Part shown: one piece after another, positions 8,598-16,648 of the stretch | Position numbering within the stretch: position 1 is the first letter of the stretch | Layout of the letters: the number at the start of each line of letters is the position of its first letter | Assembly (NCBI RefSeq): GCF_002289575.1 | Contig: NZ_NTGA01000009.1 | Span: forward strand, 1 to 64,000 | Origin: Dietzia natronolimnaea | GTDB taxonomy: Bacteria; Actinomycetota; Actinomycetes; Mycobacteriales; Mycobacteriaceae | Reading direction: 5' to 3' | Length of the DNA: 64,000 bases | Position numbers and translations under genes: made by a program | The notes under the pieces: generated by a model | What the model saw: only the letters and a program-made list of their open reading frames with translations | Told to the model about the DNA's origin: nothing | The model's database searches: none

Positions 8598-9515
8598 TCA
8601 ACTTTCTACCGTGACTGCGTCCAGTCGCGCCGTCGCTTCGTTGAAATCGTTCGGTGCCTCCATGTTGGTCATGTGACCGATCTGCGGCAACGTCACGAAA
8701 TCGTGCAACCGACCGCGCTGCTGCAGTCGTTCGGCGAGATCGATGGAATGAACCTCGGGTGTCAACTTGTCGGCAGAGCCCACGATCACTGTCGTCGGAA
8801 CCGCCAGTGAGTCGACTCCTTTGCTGACGTCGATGGTGGCCAGGACCTTGCCCCACATCCCGCGCACCACAGGGGGGCACTGCAGTACTATGTCGGAACA
8901 CTCAGCTACAACGTCGGCCGGCGCGTGCGGACCCAGCGTCCCGTATTTCACCAAACGTCGGTTGAAACGAGTGTCAGGCATCTCCGGTCCCGCGATGGCG
9001 AGCCCGGCTGCGAAGGCCCGCTCCAATGAGGCGCGGAATCGACGTGGCGACCCAATTAACGTCGATCTACTCACCAACTGGGAGGAGCCGGTGCTCGCCA
9101 AGACGGCACCGCGGGATAGGAGGGGCACCGACTCCGGGTGCTCGGCAGCCCAACCCATGATGGACATCCCGCCCATACTGTGACCGGTCACCAATGCCTT
9201 ACGACTCGACGTGACGACCGCGCGCAAGACAGCCTCGAGATCGTCGCCGAGCAACGACGAAGAGAAGGGGGTGTGACCCCGGTCGCTCCAGCCGTGCCCT
9301 CGTTGGTCATACACCACCACACGGTGCGTGTTGGCGAAGTGTTCGATCTGAGGTCTCCAGAACCGACCGTGGCAAGCCCACCCGTGGCTGAACACCAACA
9401 GCGGCGCATCATCACCCAGCCCGTACTCCTCGACGAACAGCCTCGTGCCGTCACTGGAGAGAACCTCCCGCGACCGCCGCGACTGTAGGCCGGCTCCCGA
9501 AGAGTCAGAGGTCAT
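8598..9515 (-). CDS. Alpha/beta-hydrolase, probable esterase
   Basis: This 305-aa alpha/beta-hydrolase has the oxyanion-hole segment FSHGWACHGRFW (about residue 43), nucleophile elbow GHSMGG (Ser at about 113), an acid candidate in VGSADKLTP and the catalytic His in IGHMTNMEAP near the C-terminus. No signal peptide is seen. Its start overlaps the end of the reductase gene by 11 bases, so the two are co-translated. Next to a Baeyer-Villiger-type monooxygenase, hydrolysis of the ester or lactone product is the most likely role. An epoxide hydrolase or haloperoxidase-like role is less likely. Confidence 0.85.
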   Translation of the reverse strand: MTSDSSGAGLQSRRSREVLSSDGTRLFVEEYGLGDDAPLLVFSHGWACHGRFWRPQIEHFANTHRVVVYDQRGHGWSDRGHTPFSSSLLGDDLEAVLRAVVTSSRKALVTGHSMGGMSIMGWAAEHPESVPLLSRGAVLASTGSSQLVSRSTLIGSPRRFRASLERAFAAGLAIAGPEMPDTRFNRRLVKYGTLGPHAPADVVAECSDIVLQCPPVVRGMWGKVLATIDVSKGVDSLAVPTTVIVGSADKLTPEVHSIDLAERLQQRGRLHDFVTLPQIGHMTNMEAPNDFNEATARLDAVTVES

Positions 9516-10575
9516 CGAAGCTCACCGTCACAGCGTCGGTGAGCGGAAGTGACTGGCACGCGAGTCGCTCACCGTCCTCAATGTCGTCGTCGACGAGGAT
9601 GTTGTTTTGCACCATGTCGACATCGCCCTCGATGAGCTTGCACACACACGCACTGCATGCGCCCTCTCGGCACGAGTACGGGGCGTTGTGCCCTCGGGAG
9701 AGCAGCACATCGAGCAGCGGCGTGTTACGCGGCCACTCCGTGGTGATGCACTCTCCGTTGAGGTAGACCGTGGCCGTAGCTACACCCTCGTCGTCACTGA
9801 GTCGACGCAGTGTGGCGGTGTCGAACGGGTCACCCGCCAGGGACTGGAACACCTCCCGATGTACATCCGAATGGTCCACTCCACACGCGGCGGCAGACCT
9901 TTCCACCAGATCCATGAAGGGGGAAGGGCCGCACGTGAAGATCGCCGATCCCTTGTGATCACGAATAATCTTCTCGACAGCCTCGGATGTGGGGATCCCG
10001 TTCTCCGACTCAAGCCAGTCAACCAAAGTGAACCGCTCGGCGAATTCGGATCTGATCTGCTGAAGCTGGCGCTCGTACATGATCGAATCGGCGTCACGGT
10101 TCGCGTAGAACAGGACGACTTCCCCACTGCCCGACACCAGTGCCGACTTCACCAGCGACAGGACCGGCGTGATGCCGCTTCCGCCGGCGAAGAAAAGCAT
10201 GTCGACGTCGAGGCTCTTAGCGGTAAACTTTCCCGACGGCGTGAGTACGGTCACCTCCATGCCGACGCAGACGTTGTCGCACAACCAGTTCGACGCATAT
10301 CCCCCGGCGGTGCGCTTCACCCCGATCTCGAGGCGGAAGTCATCGACATGAGGTGAACTGCTCAGCGAATAGCATCGTGCGACGTGGCCCGTCTGGTCGG
10401 ACGGGATCTTCAGCGTGATGAACTGCCCGGGAAGGTGCTTGAAATCGTCGACGATCTCGTCAGGCACTTCGAAGGCGATGCTCACGGAGTCCTTGGTCTC
10501 TTGCACGACCTCCGACACGGTCAGCGTCCGCGACCGCGCGGTGGTGCCCGGCCGACTCTCCTGCTCAACGGTCAT
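9505..10575 (-). CDS. Flavin/2Fe-2S oxidoreductase (KshB/PaaE-type oxygenase reductase)
   Basis: The 356-aa protein has the order FAD domain, NAD domain, plant-type ferredoxin domain. The flavin motif is RCYSLSSSP (about residue 60), the nucleotide-binding part is FFAGGSGITPVLSL (about residue 118), and the C-terminal cluster ligands lie in YSCREGACSACVC plus a later Cys in LACQSLP. This layout is that of reductases feeding electrons from NAD(P)H to oxygenases. Its ATG overlaps the SDR stop by four bases. The natural partner in this cluster is the diiron oxygenase at 13182, which otherwise has no electron donor here; this pairing is inference. Confidence 0.9.
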   Translation of the reverse strand: MTVEQESRPGTTARSRTLTVSEVVQETKDSVSIAFEVPDEIVDDFKHLPGQFITLKIPSDQTGHVARCYSLSSSPHVDDFRLEIGVKRTAGGYASNWLCDNVCVGMEVTVLTPSGKFTAKSLDVDMLFFAGGSGITPVLSLVKSALVSGSGEVVLFYANRDADSIMYERQLQQIRSEFAERFTLVDWLESENGIPTSEAVEKIIRDHKGSAIFTCGPSPFMDLVERSAAACGVDHSDVHREVFQSLAGDPFDTATLRRLSDDEGVATATVYLNGECITTEWPRNTPLLDVLLSRGHNAPYSCREGACSACVCKLIEGDVDMVQNNILVDDDIEDGERLACQSLPLTDAVTVSFDDL

Positions 10576-11441
10576 GTGATGATCCCCCGCTTGCGGGCCA
10601 AGGCGTAGCCCGCGCGTGTGACAGGCGCAGAGATGTCCTGGTAGCGCGGACCCACAACGCGTGCGACAAAGTCGAAACCCCGTGCGTCTGCGCCGATCAA
10701 CACGCGGGGCTTCTTCTTGTCCATTCCCTTGAGGATGGTGGACGCCGCTTTCTCCGGAGTGGTCCTGGCGATGTTGTTGAACATCGAGGCAATGGTGGCG
10801 GTATCTGCCCCCATATCGGATACACCCCGAGCGTTGTTGACGATATTGGTCTTGACGCCACCGGGGTGAACGCATGTCACCGTGACCGGATACCGGCTGA
10901 TTTTCATCTCTTGGCGAAGCGCTTCGGTGAAGCCACGCACACCGAACTTCGCGGCGTTGTAGGCACTCTGACTAGGGATCCCGACCAGACCGAAGACACT
11001 GGAGGTGTTCACCAGATGACCATCACCCGAGGCGATCAGATAAGGCAGGAACGCCTTCGTCCCGTTGACGACACCACCGAAGTTGATACCCATCAGCCAG
11101 TCGAAGTCCTCCCAGGACATATCGACGACGTCGGTGCCGAGGGCGACGCCGGCATTGTTGAACACCATGTTGACGCGCCCGAAAAACGACTGGACGCTAT
11201 CTGCGTAATCCTGGAACGCAGCACGATCTGCCACGTCCAACACGGCGGTCTCAACCGTCACCCCATGCGCGGCACGGCACATGTCCGCCGTCTCCTTGAG
11301 ATGCACCTCGTCGACGTCGGACAAGGCAAGGCTGGCCCCGTGTCCGGCCAATTGCAGGGCAAGGGACCGGCCGATCCCTGAGGCGGCTCCCGTGACGACC
11401 GCGACCTGGGTCGCGTAACGGCCTGCTGTCGAACTACTCAC
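10572..11441 (-). CDS. Short-chain dehydrogenase/reductase (SDR)
   Basis: This 289-aa classical SDR shows cofactor motif TGAASGIG (about residue 16), structural motif NNAG (about 93), catalytic Ser in LVNTSSVFG and the YNAAK Tyr/Lys pair. It ends with a non-standard 70-residue C-terminal extension (KGMDKKKPRVLIGADARGFD onward) typical of actinobacterial SDRs near flavin monooxygenases. GTG at 11441 is the start because the upstream reading frame would run into the monooxygenase gene. It probably oxidises a secondary alcohol to the ketone used by the neighbouring monooxygenase; the substrate is unknown. Confidence 0.88.
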   Translation of the reverse strand: MSSSTAGRYATQVAVVTGAASGIGRSLALQLAGHGASLALSDVDEVHLKETADMCRAAHGVTVETAVLDVADRAAFQDYADSVQSFFGRVNMVFNNAGVALGTDVVDMSWEDFDWLMGINFGGVVNGTKAFLPYLIASGDGHLVNTSSVFGLVGIPSQSAYNAAKFGVRGFTEALRQEMKISRYPVTVTCVHPGGVKTNIVNNARGVSDMGADTATIASMFNNIARTTPEKAASTILKGMDKKKPRVLIGADARGFDFVARVVGPRYQDISAPVTRAGYALARKRGIIT

Positions 11442-11481
11442 TGTCGCGTACCCACTTCTCCGATGACCTACGGCTGGACTG

Positions 11482-13020
11482 TCAGGCAATCTCGTACTCG
11501 GCGGACTCGAAGTCTTTCGTCGCTCGCCAGTACTGCCAGGTGAACCCGGGCCACACCGTACGGTTGACACCCTGCGAGTCCAGATACCAGCTCGTACATC
11601 CGCCGTTGGTCCACACGCCCTTGGCGAGCTTGTGCTGGATGTCCTTGTTGAAGTGTTCTTGAACCTCGGGCCGCACATCAATGCGCTGCGCACCCCGACT
11701 ATCGACGGCGTCGATGGCCTTGATGATGTACTTGATCTGCTGCTCGATCATGAATACGACAGAGTTGTGCCCAAGACCCGTGTTAGGTCCGAGCAGGAAG
11801 AACAGGTTCGGGAAACCCTCGGTGGTGATGCCGAGATGGGTGTTGATGCCCGTTTCGTGCCAGTGCGACGGCAGGTCCTCGCCCCCCGCGCCCTTGAGCG
11901 CGAGTTGATCGAACCCGTCCGTGACATGGAACCCTGTGGCATAGATGATCACATCCACAGGATGCGACACGCCGTCAGCGGTGACGATCGAATCCGCGGT
12001 AACCTTCTCGATCCGATCGCTGATCACTGTCGTGTTGGGCGCAGCCAGCGCAGGATAATAGTCGTTCGATCCCAGGATGCGCTTACATCCGATGCGGTAC
12101 GACGGCATCAACTTCCGGCGCAACTCAGGGTCGGTGATGGAACGTTCGATGTTCCACTTCGCCACCTTCTCGATTGGCCGCATAACGTTGGAATGGCCGT
12201 TGAGCCCGAAGGCCAGGCTCTCTGCGCCCCAGTAGACCGACCACCGAGCGAGGCGGCGAGTAATCGGGACCGTGCTGAGCAGGGTACGAAGTGCCCCCGG
12301 CACCGCGAAGTTCTTGCGCGGAAGTACCCAAGCCGGGGTTCGCTGGAAGACCGTGAGCGTGCCAGCCTCCTTCTGCACGAACGGCACGAACTGAATCGCG
12401 CTGGCACCGGTGCCAATGACGGCCACCCGCTTGCCCTGGAGATCCACCGTGTGGTCCCACCTCGCCGAATGGAACGCCTGACCGGCGAACCCGTCGATTC
12501 CGGGGATGTTCGGAAAATTCGGGACGTGCAGAGCGCCAACACCGGACACGACGTACTGCGCGACGTACTCCCGGCCCGACTCGGTACGCAGGTGCCACCG
12601 GGATTCAGACTCACTCCAATATCCGGAGACCAGCTTCTGCCCGAAGTGGATCTTCTGGGTGATACCACGCTTGTCGGATATACCCTTCAGGTACTGCTCG
12701 ATCTCGGGCTGCGAGGACCACACCTTCGACCAGCTACCGCGGCTCTCGAACGAGTAGGAGTACATCAGCGACGGTACATCGCACGCGCATCCCGGATAGG
12801 TGTTGTCGCGCCACGTCCCACCGACGGAGTCGGCCTTCTCTAGCACGATGAAATCGTTGTACCCGCGTCGGCGGAGCTGCACGGCCATACCGAGGCCGGA
12901 GAAACCGCTGCCGACGATGAGGACCTTGGTAGTGATCGGTTCGGTCGTTCCCGGGTCGGTCGTTCCCGGGTCTGTCGCCGTGACGGCGCGCGATGCGCGC
13001 TTGGTGTTGGAGGACGGCAT
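11482..13020 (-). CDS. Baeyer-Villiger-type flavin-containing monooxygenase
   Basis: The 512-aa protein has two dinucleotide-binding motifs (GSGFSGLGMAVQL at about residue 37, GTGASAIQFVP at about 200). Between them is FAGQAFHSARWD, which fits the Baeyer-Villiger fingerprint F-x-G-x3-H-x3-W-(P/D). Ketone-to-ester insertion of oxygen with NADPH and FAD is therefore more likely than plain N- or S-oxidation. The N-terminus contains a DPGTTDPGTTEP stretch made by a 15-bp direct repeat (about 12944-12973), probably a flexible tail. AGGAGA lies upstream of the ATG. It sits between the diiron oxygenase and the SDR. Confidence 0.92.
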   Translation of the reverse strand: MPSSNTKRASRAVTATDPGTTDPGTTEPITTKVLIVGSGFSGLGMAVQLRRRGYNDFIVLEKADSVGGTWRDNTYPGCACDVPSLMYSYSFESRGSWSKVWSSQPEIEQYLKGISDKRGITQKIHFGQKLVSGYWSESESRWHLRTESGREYVAQYVVSGVGALHVPNFPNIPGIDGFAGQAFHSARWDHTVDLQGKRVAVIGTGASAIQFVPFVQKEAGTLTVFQRTPAWVLPRKNFAVPGALRTLLSTVPITRRLARWSVYWGAESLAFGLNGHSNVMRPIEKVAKWNIERSITDPELRRKLMPSYRIGCKRILGSNDYYPALAAPNTTVISDRIEKVTADSIVTADGVSHPVDVIIYATGFHVTDGFDQLALKGAGGEDLPSHWHETGINTHLGITTEGFPNLFFLLGPNTGLGHNSVVFMIEQQIKYIIKAIDAVDSRGAQRIDVRPEVQEHFNKDIQHKLAKGVWTNGGCTSWYLDSQGVNRTVWPGFTWQYWRATKDFESAEYEIA

Positions 13021-13159
13021 TAAGTTACAATCTCCTGATCAAAGTACAGCAAACGGACCTGCACGGCGCGGGGACGCGTGACAGGTGTGGGGAATGTCAT
13101 CCGCCCGAGCCCCCGAACGGAGAGATCCGGACGTGGTGTCGGGCGGATGGGCCGGCGGG

Positions 13160-13179
13160 CGCCCGGACCGGTCCGGGCG
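13160..13179. terminator. 20-bp perfect GC-rich palindrome after the diiron oxygenase gene
   Basis: CGCCCGGACCGGTCCGGGCG is its own reverse complement and lies two bases beyond the diiron oxygenase stop, in the 161-bp gap before the monooxygenase gene. It could be a partial terminator or an mRNA-stabilising hairpin that sets different expression of the first gene. There is no T-run, so the terminator label is tentative. Confidence 0.4.
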
Positions 13180-13181
13180 GG

Positions 13182-14150
13182 TCAGCGCAGATCGTCGGGC
13201 AGGCTGCGCGTTGCGCGCCACATCGCCATCGTGAACTTCCCCTCCAGCATCCCGGCCTCGTGGAAGAACCGGATCATCGGCTCGGACATGAACTGCAAGT
13301 TGACACGATAATTCGGGCTCGTCTGCTGCGCCCACAGGCCGCGCAGACGGCCGATTCCGACAGCGGGGTACACCTTCGGATTGATGAGCAACGGGTACGC
13401 AAAGTTCGCAATGACCGCCAACGTGCCTCGATGCCAAGCGCGCGAGATGCGTCCGCGACGCTGCATGCCCTCCACCATGTCCAGCCGCGCGAACGTGATG
13501 TGGCGGGCCTCTTCGAGAACGTGGATCTTCATGAGCTGGCGCAGATGCGGCTGCATCTTCGGGTCATTCATCGCCTCACGCTGAGCGCGGTCGAGGATCT
13601 CCTCGATGAGCAGTGTCGCGCCGGACACAGACGGGCCGAGAGGCACAAAGTGCAAGATCTTCGCGAAGCCCAAGAACCCCCTCGGCAACTTGTACGGCGC
13701 CACGCCCGTCTTGTTGATCAGCTGGGCGAACATCGTCGAGTGACGTGCCTCATCGCCGATCTCGTTAAGGGCGTAGAGGGACCTTTGATCTGTCAGGGCG
13801 CCTTTGGCAGACGTTCGGAGCAGCGCCGAACTGAGCAGATTCTCGGCGTAGATCCCGAAGCTGAGAATACTGACGATCTCGTGGCGCCCGAGTTCCACCT
13901 TCTGCTCATCGCTCATCCTCTCCCACAGCTTGGTGCCGTAGAGCGAGACCCGATGCTCTGGCAGGAAGTACTTTCCTTCCTCCCAGGGCGAATCCCAATC
14001 GATGTCGATCTCCGCGTCATAAAATTTTTCGGCCGCCGCCCGCAGCAGTCGGCCGGCAGATCTCTGCATGTCGACGGGCTTGCGGGCGCTGACACGCGCA
14101 ACGCCTTCCGTCGAGAGGCCGGACTTGTTCTCCACATTTTGAACAGTCAT
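13182..14150 (-). CDS. AurF-like diiron oxygenase
   Basis: This 322-aa helical protein carries the carboxylate/His pattern of the AurF/CmlI non-haem diiron oxygenase family: Glu/His in VELGRHEIVS (about residue 103), EIGDEARHSTMFAQ (about 142) and VLEEARHITFAR (about 209). Known members hydroxylate or N-oxygenate small substrates, but many actinobacterial homologues are uncharacterised. The ATG at 14150 is chosen for the GGAGG six bases upstream; the frame is open 35 codons further without a site. It is the first gene of the minus-strand cluster, directly behind a palindromic operator candidate. Confidence 0.85.
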   Translation of the reverse strand: MTVQNVENKSGLSTEGVARVSARKPVDMQRSAGRLLRAAAEKFYDAEIDIDWDSPWEEGKYFLPEHRVSLYGTKLWERMSDEQKVELGRHEIVSILSFGIYAENLLSSALLRTSAKGALTDQRSLYALNEIGDEARHSTMFAQLINKTGVAPYKLPRGFLGFAKILHFVPLGPSVSGATLLIEEILDRAQREAMNDPKMQPHLRQLMKIHVLEEARHITFARLDMVEGMQRRGRISRAWHRGTLAVIANFAYPLLINPKVYPAVGIGRLRGLWAQQTSPNYRVNLQFMSEPMIRFFHEAGMLEGKFTMAMWRATRSLPDDLR

Positions 14151-14216
14151 GTGACACCTCCGTTGTGTTCCGGGCCGAGCCGAGTCCCGACTCCATAGCC
14201 CATACTCTGGGTACCC

Positions 14217-14231
14217 GATACTGCTAGTATC
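14217..14231. promoter_or_regulatory. Candidate TetR operator between divergent genes
   Basis: GATACTGCTAGTATC is a perfect 6-3-6 inverted repeat, with a second palindrome GGGTACCC at 14210-14216 and neighbours. It sits in the 133-bp gap between the diiron oxygenase gene (minus) and the DUF4873 gene (plus), the only divergent promoter region of the cluster. The regulator at 7761-8528 is the obvious candidate to bind it. No consensus for this regulator is known. Confidence 0.5.
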
Positions 14232-14283
14232 TCCGCCAGTGAGTTCTTTTGTCAACGTTTGATGTGAAGAAAGGGAGCCCTGC

Positions 14284-14625
14284 GTGTCTGACGACCACGA
14301 GCTCGACTACTCCGGCGAGGGCACCCTGGTGTGCCGTGGCAAGGAGATTGCTGTCGAGGTGAAGATCAAAGGCTATTTCCAGCCCCTCAACGGCTTTTAC
14401 ACCTGGTACGGCAGGATCGACAAGAATGATGCGCTCGACGCCCTCCTCGCGGGCAGGCGCACAGTGGCCGTCTTCATAACACCAGAGGGACGCGCCGAGT
14501 GCCTCGTGGGCGATCCTGATTTCTGGGACCGCTACCGCATCTCGGGCACGAGCAGGCCGCCGTACCACATCCCCACCACGCTCGAAGAAGTGGAGGCGAT
14601 AGCAGAGAGTGAACACCACAGCTGA
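14284..14625 (+). CDS. DUF4873 domain protein
   Basis: This 113-aa soluble protein has the DUF4873 pattern: EGTLVCRGKEIAVEVKIKGY, then FYTWYGRID and a C-terminal block DPDFWDRYRISGTSRPPYHI. The domain is also found fused to flavin-containing monooxygenases, so its position beside one, divergently transcribed from the same promoter region, is consistent with a functional link. The start is GTG at 14284 with AAAGGGAG six bases upstream. Its molecular function is not established. Confidence 0.8.
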   Translation: MSDDHELDYSGEGTLVCRGKEIAVEVKIKGYFQPLNGFYTWYGRIDKNDALDALLAGRRTVAVFITPEGRAECLVGDPDFWDRYRISGTSRPPYHIPTTLEEVEAIAESEHHS

Positions 14626-14672
14626 CCGACCCGCGCAGCCGCCTGGGGGCGTTCCCCCCACGTCCAGTCCTA

Positions 14673-15794
14673 GTGTCGCGTGTCGTTAGTTCCTAAATGC
14701 TTGGGTGTTTGGGAGAATGGGTCATGCCCAATAACCCGGCTCCGGCTTTGATTCTTCGTGATGGTGACCGCGAGGAGTTGGAGTCGTGGACGCGGTCAAC
14801 GTCGATCCAATCGGGGTTGGCGATGCGGGCGCGGATTATCCTGCTCGCGGCGGAAGGTCAGGCAAACTCTCGGATCGCTGACCGGGAGCGAACGACGCCG
14901 ACGACGGTGTGGAAGTGGCGAGGCAGGTATGAGGCGGATGGGATCGCGGGCCTGTTCGACGAGTCGCGCTCTGGCCGGCCGAAGCGGATAGATGACCAGA
15001 AGATCATCACCACGACGTTGACTCCTCCGCCGAAGAAGTACGGGGTGACGCACTGGTCCTCACGCCTGCTGGCGGATCATCTGAAGATCGGTAACGCCAC
15101 CGTGGCCAGGGCGTGGCGCAAGTTCGGGGTGCAGCCTTGGCGGGCCGGAACGTTCAAGTTCTCCACCGATCCCGAACTGGTCGCGAAGGTCACCGACGTG
15201 GTGGGGTTGTACTTGGCGCCACCGGACAACGCGATCGTGTTGTGTGTTGACGAGAAGAGTCAGATCCAGGCGCTGGATAGGACCGCGCCGATGCTGCCGA
15301 TGCGCACCGGCAGCATCGAAAGGCACACCCACGATTACAAGCGGCACGGCACCACGACTCTGTTCGCCGCGTTGGACATTGCGACCGGGCACGTCACCGG
15401 CGCGGTCAAGCCGAAGCATCGCCATCAGGAGTTCCTGGCGTTCCTGCGTCAACTCGACCGCGCCTACCCGGAGGTTGACCTGCACTTGGTGATGGACAAC
15501 TACGCGACCCACAAGACCCCGGCGGTGAAGGTGTGGCTGGCACAGCATCCGCGGTTCCACGTGCACTTCACCCCGACGTCCGGATCCTGGCTCAACCTCG
15601 TGGAAGTCTGGTTCGGGATCATCGACCGGCAGGCCATCCGCCGTGGTGTCTTTACATCTGTCAAGGACCTCAATGCCAAGATTCGCCAGTTCATCACGGG
15701 CTGGAACGACCGCAAACACCCGTTCGTCTGGACTAAAACTCCCGAACAGATCCTCGCGAAAGCGAACCCTAAACCAACTTCAGAAACGCGACAC
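14673..15794 (+). mobile_element. IS630-family insertion sequence, intact
   Basis: The ends carry the inverted repeat GTGTCGCGT (after 14672 and before 15795), flanked by TA on both sides (14671-14672, 15795-15796), the target duplicated by IS630/Tc1 elements. It holds one transposase gene. It separates the lower-GC oxidative cluster from core genes to the right. Confidence 0.88.
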
Positions 15795-15797
15795 TAG
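14724..15797 (+). CDS. IS630-family transposase
   Basis: This 357-aa transposase has an N-terminal helix-turn-helix region (ANSRIADRERTTPTTVWKWR, about residues 47-66) and the DDE core: Asp in VLCVDEKSQIQALDRT (about 174), Asp in HLVMDNYATHKTP (about 257) and Glu in GSWLNLVEVWF (about 293). The ATG at 14724 has GGGAG eight bases upstream; 14697 is an alternative. The stop codon TAG (15795-15797) is built from the duplicated target TA plus the next chromosomal base, so the element depends on its insertion site for termination. Confidence 0.94.
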   Translation: MPNNPAPALILRDGDREELESWTRSTSIQSGLAMRARIILLAAEGQANSRIADRERTTPTTVWKWRGRYEADGIAGLFDESRSGRPKRIDDQKIITTTLTPPPKKYGVTHWSSRLLADHLKIGNATVARAWRKFGVQPWRAGTFKFSTDPELVAKVTDVVGLYLAPPDNAIVLCVDEKSQIQALDRTAPMLPMRTGSIERHTHDYKRHGTTTLFAALDIATGHVTGAVKPKHRHQEFLAFLRQLDRAYPEVDLHLVMDNYATHKTPAVKVWLAQHPRFHVHFTPTSGSWLNLVEVWFGIIDRQAIRRGVFTSVKDLNAKIRQFITGWNDRKHPFVWTKTPEQILAKANPKPTSETRH

Positions 15798-15892
15798 GAG
15801 CGTGGGTCAGGCCGGCGTTCCGCAGAATTCGGGGGTTACGGGGTTCGACGAACTCATCGACCCACCACCGTTCTAGGCCGAGCGCGCACAGC

Positions 15893-16648
15893 TCACACGA
15901 AGCGGCGGCTGACCTTCTCCGGCAACAGCGTCAACAGCGGGCCGATGGCCTTCCACGGCTTCGCGGGAACGAGCGCGCGGGTGGGCTCTGCGTCGATCGT
16001 CTTGACCAGCGCGTCGACACCCTCGTCGAACTCGGTCATCAGCGCGGTCTTGACCGACCGGTTGATGTCCGTGCGGATGTAACCCGGCAGGATGTCGGTC
16101 ACCTTGATCCGGCTGCCCGCACTGTCGAGTTCGGCGTACAGCCCCTGAGCCAGAGCGGAGACGAACGCCTTCGTGGCGCCGTAGGTGTTCTGCGCCTTCG
16201 GCATGCCCCGCAGCGAGCTCACCGACGAGATGAACACCAGGTGCCCCACGCTTCGAGTGAAGAGCAGCTCCATCGCGGCTTCGGCCTGGTTGAGCGTGCC
16301 GACCACGTTCACCATCGCGGTCTCGCGATTGGCGTGCGCCTTGCCCGTGCCAATCGAGGCGCCCTTGCCCAGGCCGGCGTTGAGCACGAACCGGTCGATC
16401 CCGCCGAGTTCGGCATCCAGCTCGCCGAACACCCGCTCGACCGCGTCGGCGTCGGCCACGTCGAGCTCGCGAACCGCGACCGTGATCGACGGGTGGGCCG
16501 CCAGCAGCTCGGAACGCAGCTCTTCCAGGCGGTCGAGACGCCGTGCACACAGTGCCAGGTTCCTGCCCTGGGCGGCCCAGCGGCGGGCCATGCCCTCGCC
16601 GAGACCAGAGCTGGCACCGGTGATCAGGATCGTCTTGCGGTCAGTCAC
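15893..16648 (-). CDS. SDR family oxidoreductase
   Basis: This 251-aa classical SDR has TGASSGLGEGMA (about residue 10), NAGLG (about 90), Ser in VFISSVSSL and the YGATK Tyr/Lys pair (about 151). The region after the active site ends in basic, proline-rich residues (PAKPWKAIGPLL) like SDRs that associate with membranes or lipids. Its ATG overlaps the nei2 stop by four bases, so it is co-translated with the upstream DNA-repair gene. Substrate unknown. Confidence 0.9.
   Translation of the reverse strand: MTDRKTILITGASSGLGEGMARRWAAQGRNLALCARRLDRLEELRSELLAAHPSITVAVRELDVADADAVERVFGELDAELGGIDRFVLNAGLGKGASIGTGKAHANRETAMVNVVGTLNQAEAAMELLFTRSVGHLVFISSVSSLRGMPKAQNTYGATKAFVSALAQGLYAELDSAGSRIKVTDILPGYIRTDINRSVKTALMTEFDEGVDALVKTIDAEPTRALVPAKPWKAIGPLLTLLPEKVSRRFV

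Noticed and set aside
9607-10356. 249-codon plus-strand frame opposite the reductase
   Set aside because: No recognisable protein features; the minus strand encodes clear FAD and 2Fe-2S motifs.
7761-15797. Composite transposon defined by matching IS ends
   Set aside because: The IS families on the two sides differ (IS21/IS256 left, IS630 right), so no single transposition unit can be defined.
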